Of a stretch of 64,000 nt of DNA, positions 35,554 through 44,381 are shown piece after piece. The stretch's first letter is position 1, and each line of letters begins with the position of its first letter. Both the position numbers and the translations under genes were made by a program. The notes below the pieces were generated by a model, which saw only the letters and a program-made list of their open reading frames with translations, searched no databases and was not told the origin of the DNA. Source of the stretch: CAYPFY01 sp964410105 (GTDB taxonomy: Bacteria > Bacteroidota > Ignavibacteria > UBA10030 > SZUA-254). The DNA lies in the NCBI GenBank assembly GCA_964410105.1, contig CAYPFY010000021.1:1-64000 (forward strand). Reading direction: 5' to 3'.

Positions 35554-35626
35554 GATTCGTCGGGGAGTCCCCTGGAATTTGCGCGGGAAGGTTTCGGGAG
35601 CGGGCTCAACGGCCAGGTCGGGCTGA

Positions 35627-36952
35627 TCAAGAAAGCACGGACATCGTCATCGGCAGGGAGACCATGCCATGAAAGGGAAAAACGGCCTCCGGCTGAGCAT
35701 ATACCTCGAGGGGGCCCAGGCCGAACAGGCGGTGGTGGGTGGATCCGTGGTTGAGGTCGTCGGAAGTCGATTCGGAGCAACCCAGTGCAAAGGTGTACTG
35801 TCCCGGCTTCACCGCCATTTGAACACAGAAAATCACCACTCGTTCCTCGCCGGGTTGCATAACATGAATGCCCTGCCCTCGCTGGGCTATCCCGGCGCTG
35901 AAGATGACATTATTCATCCTGTCGAAGAGGGTGAACCCTGCATTCGCAAGGGGAATGAGCTGGCGGGCCTTCACGATCACTCTGATCGTGGCCGTGTGCA
36001 TCAGTTCGACATCATACGCGTACGCCTGCTTTTCATTCTGGAAAGATGCGCCCAAAATCTCCATCCCGATCGGTCCTTCAGAACTCTTCGCATCCCGAAT
36101 TATATTGTGAGAAAAGATCTCTTGCCTAATCTTGTCGAGATCACGGGACGGCCTGACATAACTCCTGTCGTGGGCTACTGCATCCATTATCGAAGCGCCG
36201 TGCTCGCGGATGCTCGGCCCAACCGGCCTCATGCTCATTTTCCCATAATATCTGCTCACGGCCTCGGTGGCGTTTCCCAGAAACTCAACCTTGCCCCCGT
36301 CAAGGAGGAGGGCCCGGTCACAAAGATTCTGCATCCCGGCCGTGTCATGGGTGACATAGATGAATGTAGTCCCTCCTTTGATGATCTCTCTCATTTTAGT
36401 GAAGCACTTTTGTTGAAAGAAAACGTCGCCGACTGCAAGGATCTCATCGATGATAAGAATTTCGGGATCGACACTGATGGCGACCGCAAAGCCAAGCCTC
36501 GCGTACATTCCCGAGGAATACTTCTTTACGGGAACGTCGATGAAGTCCCATAATTCGGAGAAATCGACAATTTCCTTGAACCTCTGCTCGATGTATTTTT
36601 TTGGTATTCCGAGTATCGCGCCGCTCAGAAAAATATTTTCGCGCCCTGTGAGATCGGGGTGAAAACCCGCACCAAGTTCGATGAGAGATGAGATCCTGCC
36701 GGTTACCGCGACGGTCCCCCGAGTTGGCTTCGTTATGCCTGCGATAATCTTCAAAACCGTACTCTTGCCGGCACCGTTCCTTCCGATGATGCCGAAGGCC
36801 TCCCCTTTGCCGATTTGGAAGCTCACGTCGGACAGCGCGTAAAAAAGGCCTGCCGCCGATGAGGGGCTCGTGACCAATTTCAGCGCTCCGAAGATTGTCT
36901 TCCGTCCAGCGTGGAGATCGTACGCCTTATAAACGTGATCAAAGACAACCAT
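35627..36952 (-). CDS. wzt: O-polysaccharide ABC exporter ATPase (Wzt) with C-terminal glycan-binding domain
   Basis: 441 residues. The ATPase half has Walker A GRNGAGKST (57-65), the family signature SSGMYARL (146-153), Walker B ILIIDE (165-170) and switch His202. Residues about 265-441 form the extra C-terminal domain found in Wzt proteins that recognise a modified chain end before export. Such a domain implies that the chain carries a terminal cap; the methyltransferase-coiled-coil gene three positions upstream is the candidate capping enzyme. The start lies 2 nt after the permease stop. Confidence 0.92.
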   Translation of the reverse strand: MVVFDHVYKAYDLHAGRKTIFGALKLVTSPSSAAGLFYALSDVSFQIGKGEAFGIIGRNGAGKSTVLKIIAGITKPTRGTVAVTGRISSLIELGAGFHPDLTGRENIFLSGAILGIPKKYIEQRFKEIVDFSELWDFIDVPVKKYSSGMYARLGFAVAISVDPEILIIDEILAVGDVFFQQKCFTKMREIIKGGTTFIYVTHDTAGMQNLCDRALLLDGGKVEFLGNATEAVSRYYGKMSMRPVGPSIREHGASIMDAVAHDRSYVRPSRDLDKIRQEIFSHNIIRDAKSSEGPIGMEILGASFQNEKQAYAYDVELMHTATIRVIVKARQLIPLANAGFTLFDRMNNVIFSAGIAQRGQGIHVMQPGEERVVIFCVQMAVKPGQYTFALGCSESTSDDLNHGSTHHRLFGLGPLEVYAQPEAVFPFHGMVSLPMTMSVLS

Positions 36953-36954
36953 CG

Positions 36955-37845
36955 TCAGAGCACATCGGCGAAGAGCTTTTCAGCCCGTTTAAAGAATTTA
37001 TAGCTCGGAACGAACACAAAGACGAGGATACCCATTGCAATCACGAGAGAATACCATCGCGGCTCGTAATTGTAAAAGACCACATTCTTGAAGGCGTCGA
37101 CGATCGCTCCCATGGGATTGATGAAATAGAAATCCTGGAGTTGCTTCGGAAGCGCGCTGATGGAGAAAAAGATCGGGGTGAGGAACATATACAGCGTGAT
37201 GAGAAAAGAGACGGCATAAGTCAAGTCGCGCCTGACCACGTTCAGAACACAGAGAATAAGGGCGAGGTCGAGAATCAAAAGAATTTCGACAAGCAGAATT
37301 GCAGGGATGTAGAGGTATTTCACGTTGGGGAAAAAGCCATAGAACATGTTGAGAACTAGCAGGACGAGAAATGAGACCGTGAAATCAAACAGTCCGGAGA
37401 GGATCGATGAAAGAGGAATAATTTCACGGGGAAATGCGACCTTTGTGATCAGTCCGGAATTCGCACGCAGGCTGTTCATTGCCGATATCGTGGTCGCAGC
37501 GAAGTAGGTCCAGAGAGTAAGATTTGCAAAGACAAAGACCGGGTAAGGGATCCCTTCCGCGCTTGGGGTTTTCAAGACGAGCGAAAAGGCGATCGTATAG
37601 ACAACGGTCTGGAGGATCGGCTGCATGAGGGACCATCCCAGACCGAAAAAGGTCTGCTTGTACCGGGAGACAACCTCGCGTTTCGTGAGAGTGAAAAGCA
37701 GCTCACGGTGTGCCCACAGATCCGCCAAATCCCTGCCCATGTTGATTGTCGCCCAGTAAGGATGGCGGAGCAGGGGATGGGATGTAAGGGCGGTTGAAGC
37801 GGTCCTAGGCATCAGGTAAGTTCGGAAGAATGACCGAAGCAGCAC
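36955..37845 (-). CDS. wzm: O-polysaccharide ABC exporter permease (Wzm)
   Basis: 296 residues with about six membrane helices. LTKREVVSRYKQTFFGLGWSLMQP is the diagnostic N-terminal cytoplasmic segment of ABC-2 polysaccharide permeases; PFVF.NLTLW and GLIT..AFPREI..L follow as expected. The frame opens with GTG at 37845, close to a promoter whose start would be near 37849-37860, so the message may be almost leaderless; an ATG at 37812 is an alternative start. With Wzt it would export the finished undecaprenyl-linked glycan to the periplasm. Confidence 0.92.
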   Translation of the reverse strand: MLLRSFFRTYLMPRTASTALTSHPLLRHPYWATINMGRDLADLWAHRELLFTLTKREVVSRYKQTFFGLGWSLMQPILQTVVYTIAFSLVLKTPSAEGIPYPVFVFANLTLWTYFAATTISAMNSLRANSGLITKVAFPREIIPLSSILSGLFDFTVSFLVLLVLNMFYGFFPNVKYLYIPAILLVEILLILDLALILCVLNVVRRDLTYAVSFLITLYMFLTPIFFSISALPKQLQDFYFINPMGAIVDAFKNVVFYNYEPRWYSLVIAMGILVFVFVPSYKFFKRAEKLFADVL

Positions 37846-37866
37846 TCAAGGCGCCATTATACACCA

Positions 37867-37895
37867 ATTATACCAATAACGGGGAGAACTTCCAA
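37867..37895 (-). promoter_or_regulatory. Predicted promoter for wzm-wzt
   Basis: On the minus strand TTGGAA (37890-37895), 17 nt, then TATAAT (37867-37872). A second TATAAT begins 11 nt further on (37856-37861). The doubled -10 element lies in the 131-nt gap before wzm, so the exporter probably has its own promoter inside the locus. Confidence 0.6.
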
Positions 37896-37976
37896 GGGGA
37901 ACAGATCCGTCCCTCCAGGGGATGATACGCCTCACATCTTTCTGTTCGCGGGAATGCGTTCTGGCACGCCCCGGAT

Positions 37977-40067
37977 CTACACCTTCGCCTTGGTGATGAT
38001 GCCCAAGGATGAGAGAAACCTGTAGACCGGCGAAGAGTTTATGCGCTCGATCCTCTGTTCGACCATCGTCATCGTCGACTGCAGCTCCTGCACTCGGATC
38101 TGGCTCCTGCTGTAGCGCTGCTGCAGATCGGACTGGGATTTCTGATACGTATCAAACGCGATCGTCTGCTTCTCGAGCTCTCCCTTATAGCCCCGCGCGG
38201 CCATCGCCTGTTCGTCGAGCTCACGCTGTATGTTCACAAGAAATTCTGATTGTTCCTTTATCTGCTTCTCGAGCTCCGCGATCCGGTGGATATGGTCGGC
38301 GGCTTCCTTTCCGGCGTCTCCCGAAAGAGCCCGAAGCTCGTCAAGTTCATTCTTGATGAGCATGGCGGCATCTGATTTCTCCGCCGCCATTCGCTCGGTA
38401 GCTGCGAGCTTCTCCCCCAGATCGCCCCGCTCGCGTTTCTGTGCCAGAATCTGATTCCGCTGTTCGTCGAGATTTTTCTCCAGCTCCCGCACGGTCGCGC
38501 GAAGCTGATCTCTTTCGACCGCGGTCGCTGCGTGGGCGCTGTAGACCTGTTCAAGTTCGGAGATTTTTGCCCGAAGATCTTCAGCTTCGCGATCCGAGAG
38601 GGAAGCCATCTTCTGATGACCCTTGATCTCTTCATGGAGCAGGCGGATTTCCTCTTTGTATGCGGCAAGCTCTTCGGCGGAGGCGGAGCGGTGCACATCC
38701 CTCTCATCCAGGAGCGTCTGGAGGCTGATGACCTGTGCGCGAAGCGCCGTGATTTCCTCGGCGCGCAGCCGAGCGGTCTCGGCCCGCTCATCCAGCTGTT
38801 CTTGCAGCTTCCCGATGGACTGCCGGGACCGGTCGATCTCCTCTTTCACGGCGGCGATCTCAGATTCCTGGGCCGATGACTTCCGCTTAAAATCGCCAAC
38901 TTCGATGCGGAGGTTATCGTTCTCCTGTCCCAGCCTGTGGGCTGTCTGGGAGCGCTCTTCGAGATTGCGGTGAAGCTCCTGGAACCGGTTCGAGAGCGAG
39001 GTTTGTTCATCCTTGAGAGTATTCGCGCGAGCGGAACGCAGATCGTAAGCCTGCTGGAGCATCTCGAGCGACGCGTGCGCGCTCTTCAGGTCATTCTTCA
39101 GCAGCATTATGGCATTCTCCTTCTCGGCCGAGTCGGCGTCGAGCGAGGTCTTCTGGCGGAGAGTTTCCTCAAACTCCTCACGGAGCTTTTCCATTGAAAT
39201 ATTGCGCTCGGAGACTTCTCCGCGGAGACCGCCGAGGAGCGCCTCGAGCGTGCGCACCTGCTCTTCGAGCTCGCCTGTGCGTGAGATCGATTCCTCCGTC
39301 CGCTTCATTTGTGAGGAATCGAAATAGAACGACTTGCTGCTGTCGGCGATGGCTCTCGGGAGCACGTTATCGGAGCAGATGGCGATAATATAGTCCGGAT
39401 CCGCGAACATCTCATCTTCCAACGGGGGCGTGAAAAGCCCGTCCCGGGCATGGAAGCGGAAGAAATCATCTCCCCACTGGTACAGGGACCAGATACCCGA
39501 GACCGTCACCGGTTTCTGACCGACGTACAGGGAGTGACGGAAATGTTCTTTGAGAAATTCAGAAAACTCGACGGGGGAAAAGCTCGGAAATCCGTTGCCC
39601 CCCCCTTCGCGGACCGGCGTCCCGATCACAAGTATCCCTCCGGGGCGGAGCGCCGTTTTGATATTATCCATGAAACGGCGCCGTGGTTCGACGGCGATAT
39701 ATTCCAGAGTGCTGAAACTTACGACCACATCGACACTCCTCGGGCTTGTCAGCGGCTCCTCGCAGCGGCCGGACTGGAAGCGGGCGCGGGTGAACTCGGA
39801 GTATTTCTGCCGGGCCTGCGTAACAAGCGCGTCATCCGCGTCTATCCCCAGCACACTCTGGGCATTAAGGGAGAGGAATGCAGTTCCATATCCCTCGCCG
39901 CAGGCAACATCGAGCGCCCGGCGGTCTTTGACGAACCGTGACGCATAGAGGTAACGGTGATAATGCTCGAGAGCCCTCAGGGGATCACCGATTTCTGGCA
40001 CGAGCGACATTTCGCGCGGGATGCTCGGGACTGTGGCCGTGTTTTGTTCAATCAAAGTTTCCATCAT
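37977..40067 (-). CDS. Methyltransferase with long coiled coil (WbdD-like capping/ruler candidate)
   Basis: About 696 residues. The ATG at 40067 overlaps the preceding stop (ATGA), and a second ATG follows at 40064, 7 nt after AAGGA. The frame extends further upstream but into the previous gene. Residues 45-155 are a class I methyltransferase: motif I ALDVACGEGYG (51-61), GIDADD, VVVSFSTLEYI, LRPGGILVIGTP. From about 254 to 680 the chain is almost pure coiled coil, with no kinase domain. The last residues SSPVYRFLSSLG look amphipathic. WbdD, the chain terminator of the E. coli O9a system, has methyltransferase, kinase, coiled-coil ruler and membrane-binding tail. This protein keeps that order minus the kinase and sits next to Wzm/Wzt. 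Confidence 0.85.
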   Translation of the reverse strand: MMETLIEQNTATVPSIPREMSLVPEIGDPLRALEHYHRYLYASRFVKDRRALDVACGEGYGTAFLSLNAQSVLGIDADDALVTQARQKYSEFTRARFQSGRCEEPLTSPRSVDVVVSFSTLEYIAVEPRRRFMDNIKTALRPGGILVIGTPVREGGGNGFPSFSPVEFSEFLKEHFRHSLYVGQKPVTVSGIWSLYQWGDDFFRFHARDGLFTPPLEDEMFADPDYIIAICSDNVLPRAIADSSKSFYFDSSQMKRTEESISRTGELEEQVRTLEALLGGLRGEVSERNISMEKLREEFEETLRQKTSLDADSAEKENAIMLLKNDLKSAHASLEMLQQAYDLRSARANTLKDEQTSLSNRFQELHRNLEERSQTAHRLGQENDNLRIEVGDFKRKSSAQESEIAAVKEEIDRSRQSIGKLQEQLDERAETARLRAEEITALRAQVISLQTLLDERDVHRSASAEELAAYKEEIRLLHEEIKGHQKMASLSDREAEDLRAKISELEQVYSAHAATAVERDQLRATVRELEKNLDEQRNQILAQKRERGDLGEKLAATERMAAEKSDAAMLIKNELDELRALSGDAGKEAADHIHRIAELEKQIKEQSEFLVNIQRELDEQAMAARGYKGELEKQTIAFDTYQKSQSDLQQRYSRSQIRVQELQSTMTMVEQRIERINSSPVYRFLSSLGIITKAKV

Positions 40068-41230
40068 CGGTTCCTTGTTGATTGTGAAACAGTTTCGAAA
40101 ACCTGCTCGAACCTGCGGGCATAGGCATCCCATCCCATTTCCCGTGTCGGGGGAGGGGCTAAGATTTTCTGCGGGTTCAAAGCAGCGATGATTGATGAAG
40201 CGAACGACGAACTATCCCCCGTTTCCGCGATGCTGACAAGAGGCTGATTGGCGAGGAGGTCAAGTGCTCCGACGGCTCGGCTGGCCACGACCGGAACTCC
40301 GCTTGCAAGAGCCTCCACGACGGTGAGGCCAAACCCCTCGCTCACCGACGGGCAGACGTAGACATCCAGGGAGCGCATGAGAGCGGGCATATCCGCTCTG
40401 TGGCCGAGAAATTTCACATAACCCTCGAGGCCGAGGTTGGCGAAATACTGCATGACCCGGTCGTGATAAACCTTCAGCGATGGAATCACGAGGGAGTTAA
40501 GCAGTCCCCCTGCGACGACGAACATGACGTCGCGACGTTTGCGCAGAATCTCTGCGGCCGCCCTCAGGAATATCAGATGCCCTTTTGCGGGGTCAAATCT
40601 GCCGGCCATCCCGACGAGGCTCACGCCCTCAGGGATCCGGAGCTCGTGCCGGAGCATGTTCCGCTCTCCCGGACGGCGGGGCCGGAATTGTGTCGAATCC
40701 ACACCGGGCCAGATCGTCTCGACGCGGCGCGAAAGGAACAGGGTCTTTTCCAGCACATGGCGTCGCACCTTTTCGGAATTGGCAACAATCCGGGCGACGT
40801 TCCAGGCTGCCAAGGCGTTAAACGTAAGGAGCCTGGGCCATTCGTACTGAAATATCACATTGTAGACGACCGGGATCTTCCGCCGCGAAACGGCCGGAGC
40901 CACCAGGAGAAGGGATAGCACGTCACTGCAAAGAATGACATCGGCCTGTTTCTTTGCGAAAAAGCGTGACAATTCTCTAGAACCCTTATATGCGCTCCGG
41001 GCGACCCGCGGGGTCAGGAGTTGACGGAGCATAACCGTTTCAAACGGGAGGATTTCAATACGTGCCCCGGCTGATCGGGCGGCATCGACAAAGGGGCCTT
41101 CCCCGTTAAAGATCATGATCGTCTCGAACCGGTCGCGGTCGAGCCTTTTGAGCAGGTGGAGCAGGGCATGTTCGCCGCCCCCCATCTCAGTATAGAGGTT
41201 CATGAAGGCCACCGTTATTCGATCTTTCAA
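40064..41230 (-). CDS. Family 4 glycosyltransferase
   Basis: 388 residues. The N-terminal loop is FMNLYTEMGGGEHALLHLL, and the second domain has VGMAGRFDPAKGHLIFL and PSVSEGFGLTVVEALASGVPVV (intact EX7E). A typical soluble or peripheral GT-B retaining transferase. The stop overlaps the start of the methyltransferase-coiled-coil gene by 4 nt, a pairing also seen for WbdA-type polymerases and WbdD in ABC-dependent systems. It has one GT domain, unlike WbdA with its two or three. Donor unknown. Confidence 0.88.
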   Translation of the reverse strand: MKDRITVAFMNLYTEMGGGEHALLHLLKRLDRDRFETIMIFNGEGPFVDAARSAGARIEILPFETVMLRQLLTPRVARSAYKGSRELSRFFAKKQADVILCSDVLSLLLVAPAVSRRKIPVVYNVIFQYEWPRLLTFNALAAWNVARIVANSEKVRRHVLEKTLFLSRRVETIWPGVDSTQFRPRRPGERNMLRHELRIPEGVSLVGMAGRFDPAKGHLIFLRAAAEILRKRRDVMFVVAGGLLNSLVIPSLKVYHDRVMQYFANLGLEGYVKFLGHRADMPALMRSLDVYVCPSVSEGFGLTVVEALASGVPVVASRAVGALDLLANQPLVSIAETGDSSSFASSIIAALNPQKILAPPPTREMGWDAYARRFEQVFETVSQSTRNR

Positions 41231-41246
41231 TCCTTACTCCCGTCAT

Positions 41247-42119
41247 TCAATGGTTCCCTTCCTTTCGCCCCGTAGCCCCGGATGCTGCGAAGAGGAACCC
41301 CGCAAGCACGCAGACCTGTGCCAGAACGATCAGCCATACGAGCGAAATTGCCCTCCCGAGAGGACGGGTCGAAAAGGCGTGACGGACGAGGCCCCAGTAG
41401 AGCCGTGCCGGGATCGGTGGGGGCATCTCTCCCAACCTCCGGTTCAAAGTATAGTAGAGATATGACCCGACACCCTGTTCGAACTGGTGTCTGGCATAGG
41501 AAAAAAAACGTGCGTCATTGAAGTGCTCCACAACGAGCGATGGGTCGAAGTGAATTCTCCCCTGCCGAGATACCCTGTAGAGCAGATCCCTGTCTTCGGC
41601 CCCCATTCGGAAACGCGGATCGGGGCCGCCGACCTCGTCCAGAATTTTCCTGGTATATGCCACGTTGTTTCCGGTAAGATAAGGAACTCCAGACCGGGAG
41701 AGGGCAAACTTGAAGTAGTTGTTAATAAAATCGTTGGCCTCCGCGTAGAGGTTCGACGGATTGCCTGTCCTGGTGGGTCCGCCAATCCCGGCCGCTTCCT
41801 GATCGCGGAAGTCAGCCGAGAGTTTTTCAAGCCAGTCGCGCGGGACGATACAATCATCGTCGGTGAACGCCACATGGGTACCGGAGGCGAACCTCAGGCC
41901 AAGACTCCGGGTCGCGGCAAGCCCGCTATTGGGATGGTGAAAATACCTGATTCGCCGTGATCCCGCCATTTCACTCAGGTACTCGTGGGAGCCGTCCGTG
42001 CTCCCGTCGTTGACAACGATGATCTCGTAGGTGTCGATAGTCTGGTCGAAAAGGCTCTGCAATGTCTGTTTCAAGAGTTGAAGGCGATTGTACGTCGGGA
42101 CGATAACGGAAAAAAACAT
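41247..42119 (-). CDS. Family 2 glycosyltransferase with C-terminal membrane helices
   Basis: 290 residues. Motifs: SVIVPTYNRLQLL, VVNDGSTDGS, GLAATRSLGLRFASG, a DDD metal site (FTDDDCIVP), and MGAEDRDLLYRVSRQG. Residues 245-285 are hydrophobic. It is the first gene of the polysaccharide locus, about 70 nt downstream of a lineage-type promoter (42195-42225). Confidence 0.88.
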   Translation of the reverse strand: MFFSVIVPTYNRLQLLKQTLQSLFDQTIDTYEIIVVNDGSTDGSHEYLSEMAGSRRIRYFHHPNSGLAATRSLGLRFASGTHVAFTDDDCIVPRDWLEKLSADFRDQEAAGIGGPTRTGNPSNLYAEANDFINNYFKFALSRSGVPYLTGNNVAYTRKILDEVGGPDPRFRMGAEDRDLLYRVSRQGRIHFDPSLVVEHFNDARFFSYARHQFEQGVGSYLYYTLNRRLGEMPPPIPARLYWGLVRHAFSTRPLGRAISLVWLIVLAQVCVLAGFLFAASGATGRKEGNH

Positions 42120-42194
42120 CGAATCACAGTGAATCTACCACGTAATCATTACTGTTGTGCACCGCAAAATGAGATATTGCTTTAGAAATTTTTC

Positions 42195-42225
42195 GAAAGT
42201 TAAATAATTCATAATTAATAGTCAA
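42195..42225 (-). promoter_or_regulatory. Predicted promoter of the polysaccharide locus
   Basis: On the minus strand TTG of TTGACT (42223-42225), 20 nt, then TAACTTTC (42195-42202), which matches the Bacteroidota TTG-N19/20-TAnnTTTG pattern apart from the last base. A start near 42188 would give a leader of about 70 nt before the first gene at 42119. Confidence 0.5.
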
Positions 42226-42235
42226 GAAAAATGCG

Positions 42236-42310
42236 AAAATTAATCTAAAAAAGGCCCGAAATTTAGCTAATTTAATGTTCAGATTCCGGCCCCTTTTTTG
42301 ATTAATTTTT
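42236..42310. repeat. Long imperfect inverted repeat between divergent promoters
   Basis: The left arm (from 42236) and right arm (ending 42310) pair over AAAATTAATC (10 bp), then after a one-base bulge over AAAAAAGG with CCTTTTTT (8 bp), then imperfectly through a GC-rich inner part; the unpaired centre is about 12 nt. It looks like a two-way terminator (A-run, GC stem, T-run) but lies upstream of both predicted promoters. It could insulate the two transcripts, serve as a protein-binding site, or be a small mobile-element remnant. Confidence 0.65.
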
Positions 42311-42380
42311 GTAGAGAGACGATTCGCTCCGACTGTCTTGGCTCCGCCTAGAGAAGCATTCATCCTCCGTCGAAAAGGTG

Positions 42381-42410
42381 TTGAGTAAAGGCAGGATTGT
42401 CGTATATTAG
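42381..42410 (+). promoter_or_regulatory. Predicted promoter of the 42420 gene
   Basis: TTG (42381-42383), 19 nt, TATATTAG (42403-42410), close to the Bacteroidota TTG-N19-TAnnTTTG pattern. The ATG at 42420 follows within 10 nt and no ribosome site is visible between, so the message may be leaderless or the promoter may be wrong. Confidence 0.4.
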
Positions 42411-42419
42411 CCTCAGTCC

Positions 42420-44369
42420 ATGTCAAATGCCTCAAAATTCTTGATTTTCTCGTGTGGGACCGTCGTTCTTCTCCACGTCTGGGCAGCCGCCTCCCCTTCG
42501 CATGACAACTGGGGGATACACTTCTTCGCGTTCTATGATGTCCCGTTCAGGATTGCGGCTCTCGCGCTCCTCGCTGTCATGGCAGTCCCTTTGTGGCAGG
42601 CGAAGCTTCTTGGGAGGCTGGAATGGCTGCTCCGAGGCATATCTAGGCTCCCGGCGCTCGTGGGCTATCTGGCGGTCGCGGGGCTTGTCTATGCCGGGAT
42701 CCTCCTTTTCCCGGTAAAACTACACCTACTGGGTGACGGCGCGATACTCCTCCGCTCGGTGCCGCTCGGGATTGGCAGCCCTGAAATCACGGCAAGTTTC
42801 AAAAACCAGCCGCTCATGTTCTGGATATACCGGGCGGCAATGTCCCTGCACCCGACCGATGTGTCGGCGGACCCATACAACGTCTACTATCTCCTCGATA
42901 TCGCCGGGAGCATTCTTTTCACCGCCCTGATTTTCGTTACGACGCGATCGCTTCAAAAACTTTCTCATGGGGAACGATTCCTTCTTGGCCTAATTCTCTT
43001 CGCCGGGGCGGGGAGTCAGTTCTTTTTCGGGTATGTGGAGAATTACGTTTTACAGTATGTCTGCATCACCGCCTATGCGATCACCGGCTGGTTCGCGCTT
43101 GAAAAGAGAGTAAACCTGGCCATCCCTGTTCTTTTATTCTCCCTCGCTGTCCTTCTCCATCTTGGAGCGGGGTGCTTTCTCCCGAGCGTCATCCTCCTGA
43201 TCCTTCTGAGGCTTCGGGCGGGGCGGCTTGCGTCACTCCTTGTGCTCGCGGGGCTGGGAGCGCTCGGAATCGCCGGGCTCTTTCTTTCCGGGTTCAGCAT
43301 ATCAGATCTGACCCGACATCTTGAGTCAGGGAGCGTCGATTTTCTCAGACCCTTCTCAGCGCCCGGCGGAAATTTTCCCTACGCGATGTTTTCGGCACGC
43401 CATCTCATCGACTGGCTCAATTCGCTGATGCTGGTCACTCCGGTCGGTTTATTTATCGGGGCGGGCGGGTGGTTTTTTCTGAAAGAAAGGCGCAATGCGC
43501 CGCTCTATTTTCTCACAACAGCGACCCTGTGCGGATTCTTTTTCACCTGGGTGGTGAACAGCGCCCTGGGACTTGCCCGTGACTGGGATCTTTTCTCGGG
43601 ATTCTTCGCGCCGCTCCTCGTCCTTGGCGTCTATTTCCTCAGCCGCGAGGAGCTCGGGATACGGCGCTACGTGATAGGGGTGGTCGCCGCAGTCTCGTTC
43701 CTGCACTGGGCGGCGTGGATCGGAGTGAACGCGGATGCGGACAAGCATCTCGCCCGGATGCGCATGCTGGACAGCCCGAAATACCTCGCCCTGACGACCC
43801 AGATGGTGTACAACGAGGCTCTGGCAAACTTCTTCTTCGATAATGCGAAATATGCTGACGCCAGAACTTATTACCTCAGATTCATGCAGATCGATTCATC
43901 GAACACCCGGATAGTCGGCAATATCGCCGATGTCTACCGCAAGCTGGGGGAGAAGGATAATTATTTCAGGATGCTGCAGCGTGCCGTGGATCTCGGTACA
44001 AAAGATCCGGGCGTTTTTTCAAACCTGGGAGTGGAGTACGCGGTTCGCGGGGACACGGCGAGGGCCATCGAGTTCAACGAACGGGCCGTCTCCCTCAATC
44101 CCACGATGCAGAAGGCCATCGCCAACCTCGGCATACTCTACAGCGCCAGGAAAAACTACGTGCTTGCGGAGAAATACTTTGAGAGCGCGATAGAGTTGGG
44201 GATGCGGGATCCGGTTCTCTTCCGCTACGCGGGGGATGTGGCGGTGTTCCTCAATAACTATGAAAAAGCCTCCCGATACTACGATGCGTATCTCGGCGCT
44301 GTCCCCGGCGATGCAAGAGTGAGGTCAATACGGGACAAGCTCAGGCAGGCGATCATGCAGGGGCATTGA
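42420..44369 (+). CDS. Polytopic membrane protein with C-terminal TPR repeats (TMTC-like layout)
   Basis: 649 residues, the only clear plus-strand gene. The first 420 residues contain about 11 hydrophobic helices; a first-loop LLGDGAILLR (Asp106) resembles GT-C catalytic loops. From about 450 to the end come four to five tetratricopeptide repeats (for example NLGVEYAVRGDTARAIEFNERAVSLNP). This GT-C plus TPR order is that of eukaryotic TMTC O-mannosyltransferases and of bacterial polytopic TPR proteins of unknown role. It is transcribed away from the polysaccharide locus and converges with the repeat-protein gene, 12 nt between stops. A role in glycan or protein glycosylation is inference. Confidence 0.78.
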   Translation: MSNASKFLIFSCGTVVLLHVWAAASPSHDNWGIHFFAFYDVPFRIAALALLAVMAVPLWQAKLLGRLEWLLRGISRLPALVGYLAVAGLVYAGILLFPVKLHLLGDGAILLRSVPLGIGSPEITASFKNQPLMFWIYRAAMSLHPTDVSADPYNVYYLLDIAGSILFTALIFVTTRSLQKLSHGERFLLGLILFAGAGSQFFFGYVENYVLQYVCITAYAITGWFALEKRVNLAIPVLLFSLAVLLHLGAGCFLPSVILLILLRLRAGRLASLLVLAGLGALGIAGLFLSGFSISDLTRHLESGSVDFLRPFSAPGGNFPYAMFSARHLIDWLNSLMLVTPVGLFIGAGGWFFLKERRNAPLYFLTTATLCGFFFTWVVNSALGLARDWDLFSGFFAPLLVLGVYFLSREELGIRRYVIGVVAAVSFLHWAAWIGVNADADKHLARMRMLDSPKYLALTTQMVYNEALANFFFDNAKYADARTYYLRFMQIDSSNTRIVGNIADVYRKLGEKDNYFRMLQRAVDLGTKDPGVFSNLGVEYAVRGDTARAIEFNERAVSLNPTMQKAIANLGILYSARKNYVLAEKYFESAIELGMRDPVLFRYAGDVAVFLNNYEKASRYYDAYLGAVPGDARVRSIRDKLRQAIMQGH

Positions 44370-44381
44370 GCCCCGGCCGAT

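Larger units (their letters stand above)
42120..42419. other. AT-rich divergent intergenic region
   Basis: This 300-nt space separates the minus-strand polysaccharide locus from the plus-strand gene at 42420. It contains a promoter for each direction and, exactly between them, a 75-nt imperfect inverted repeat. The stretch from about 42160 to 42320 is far richer in A and T than its surroundings. No gene was seen in it. Confidence 0.7.
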
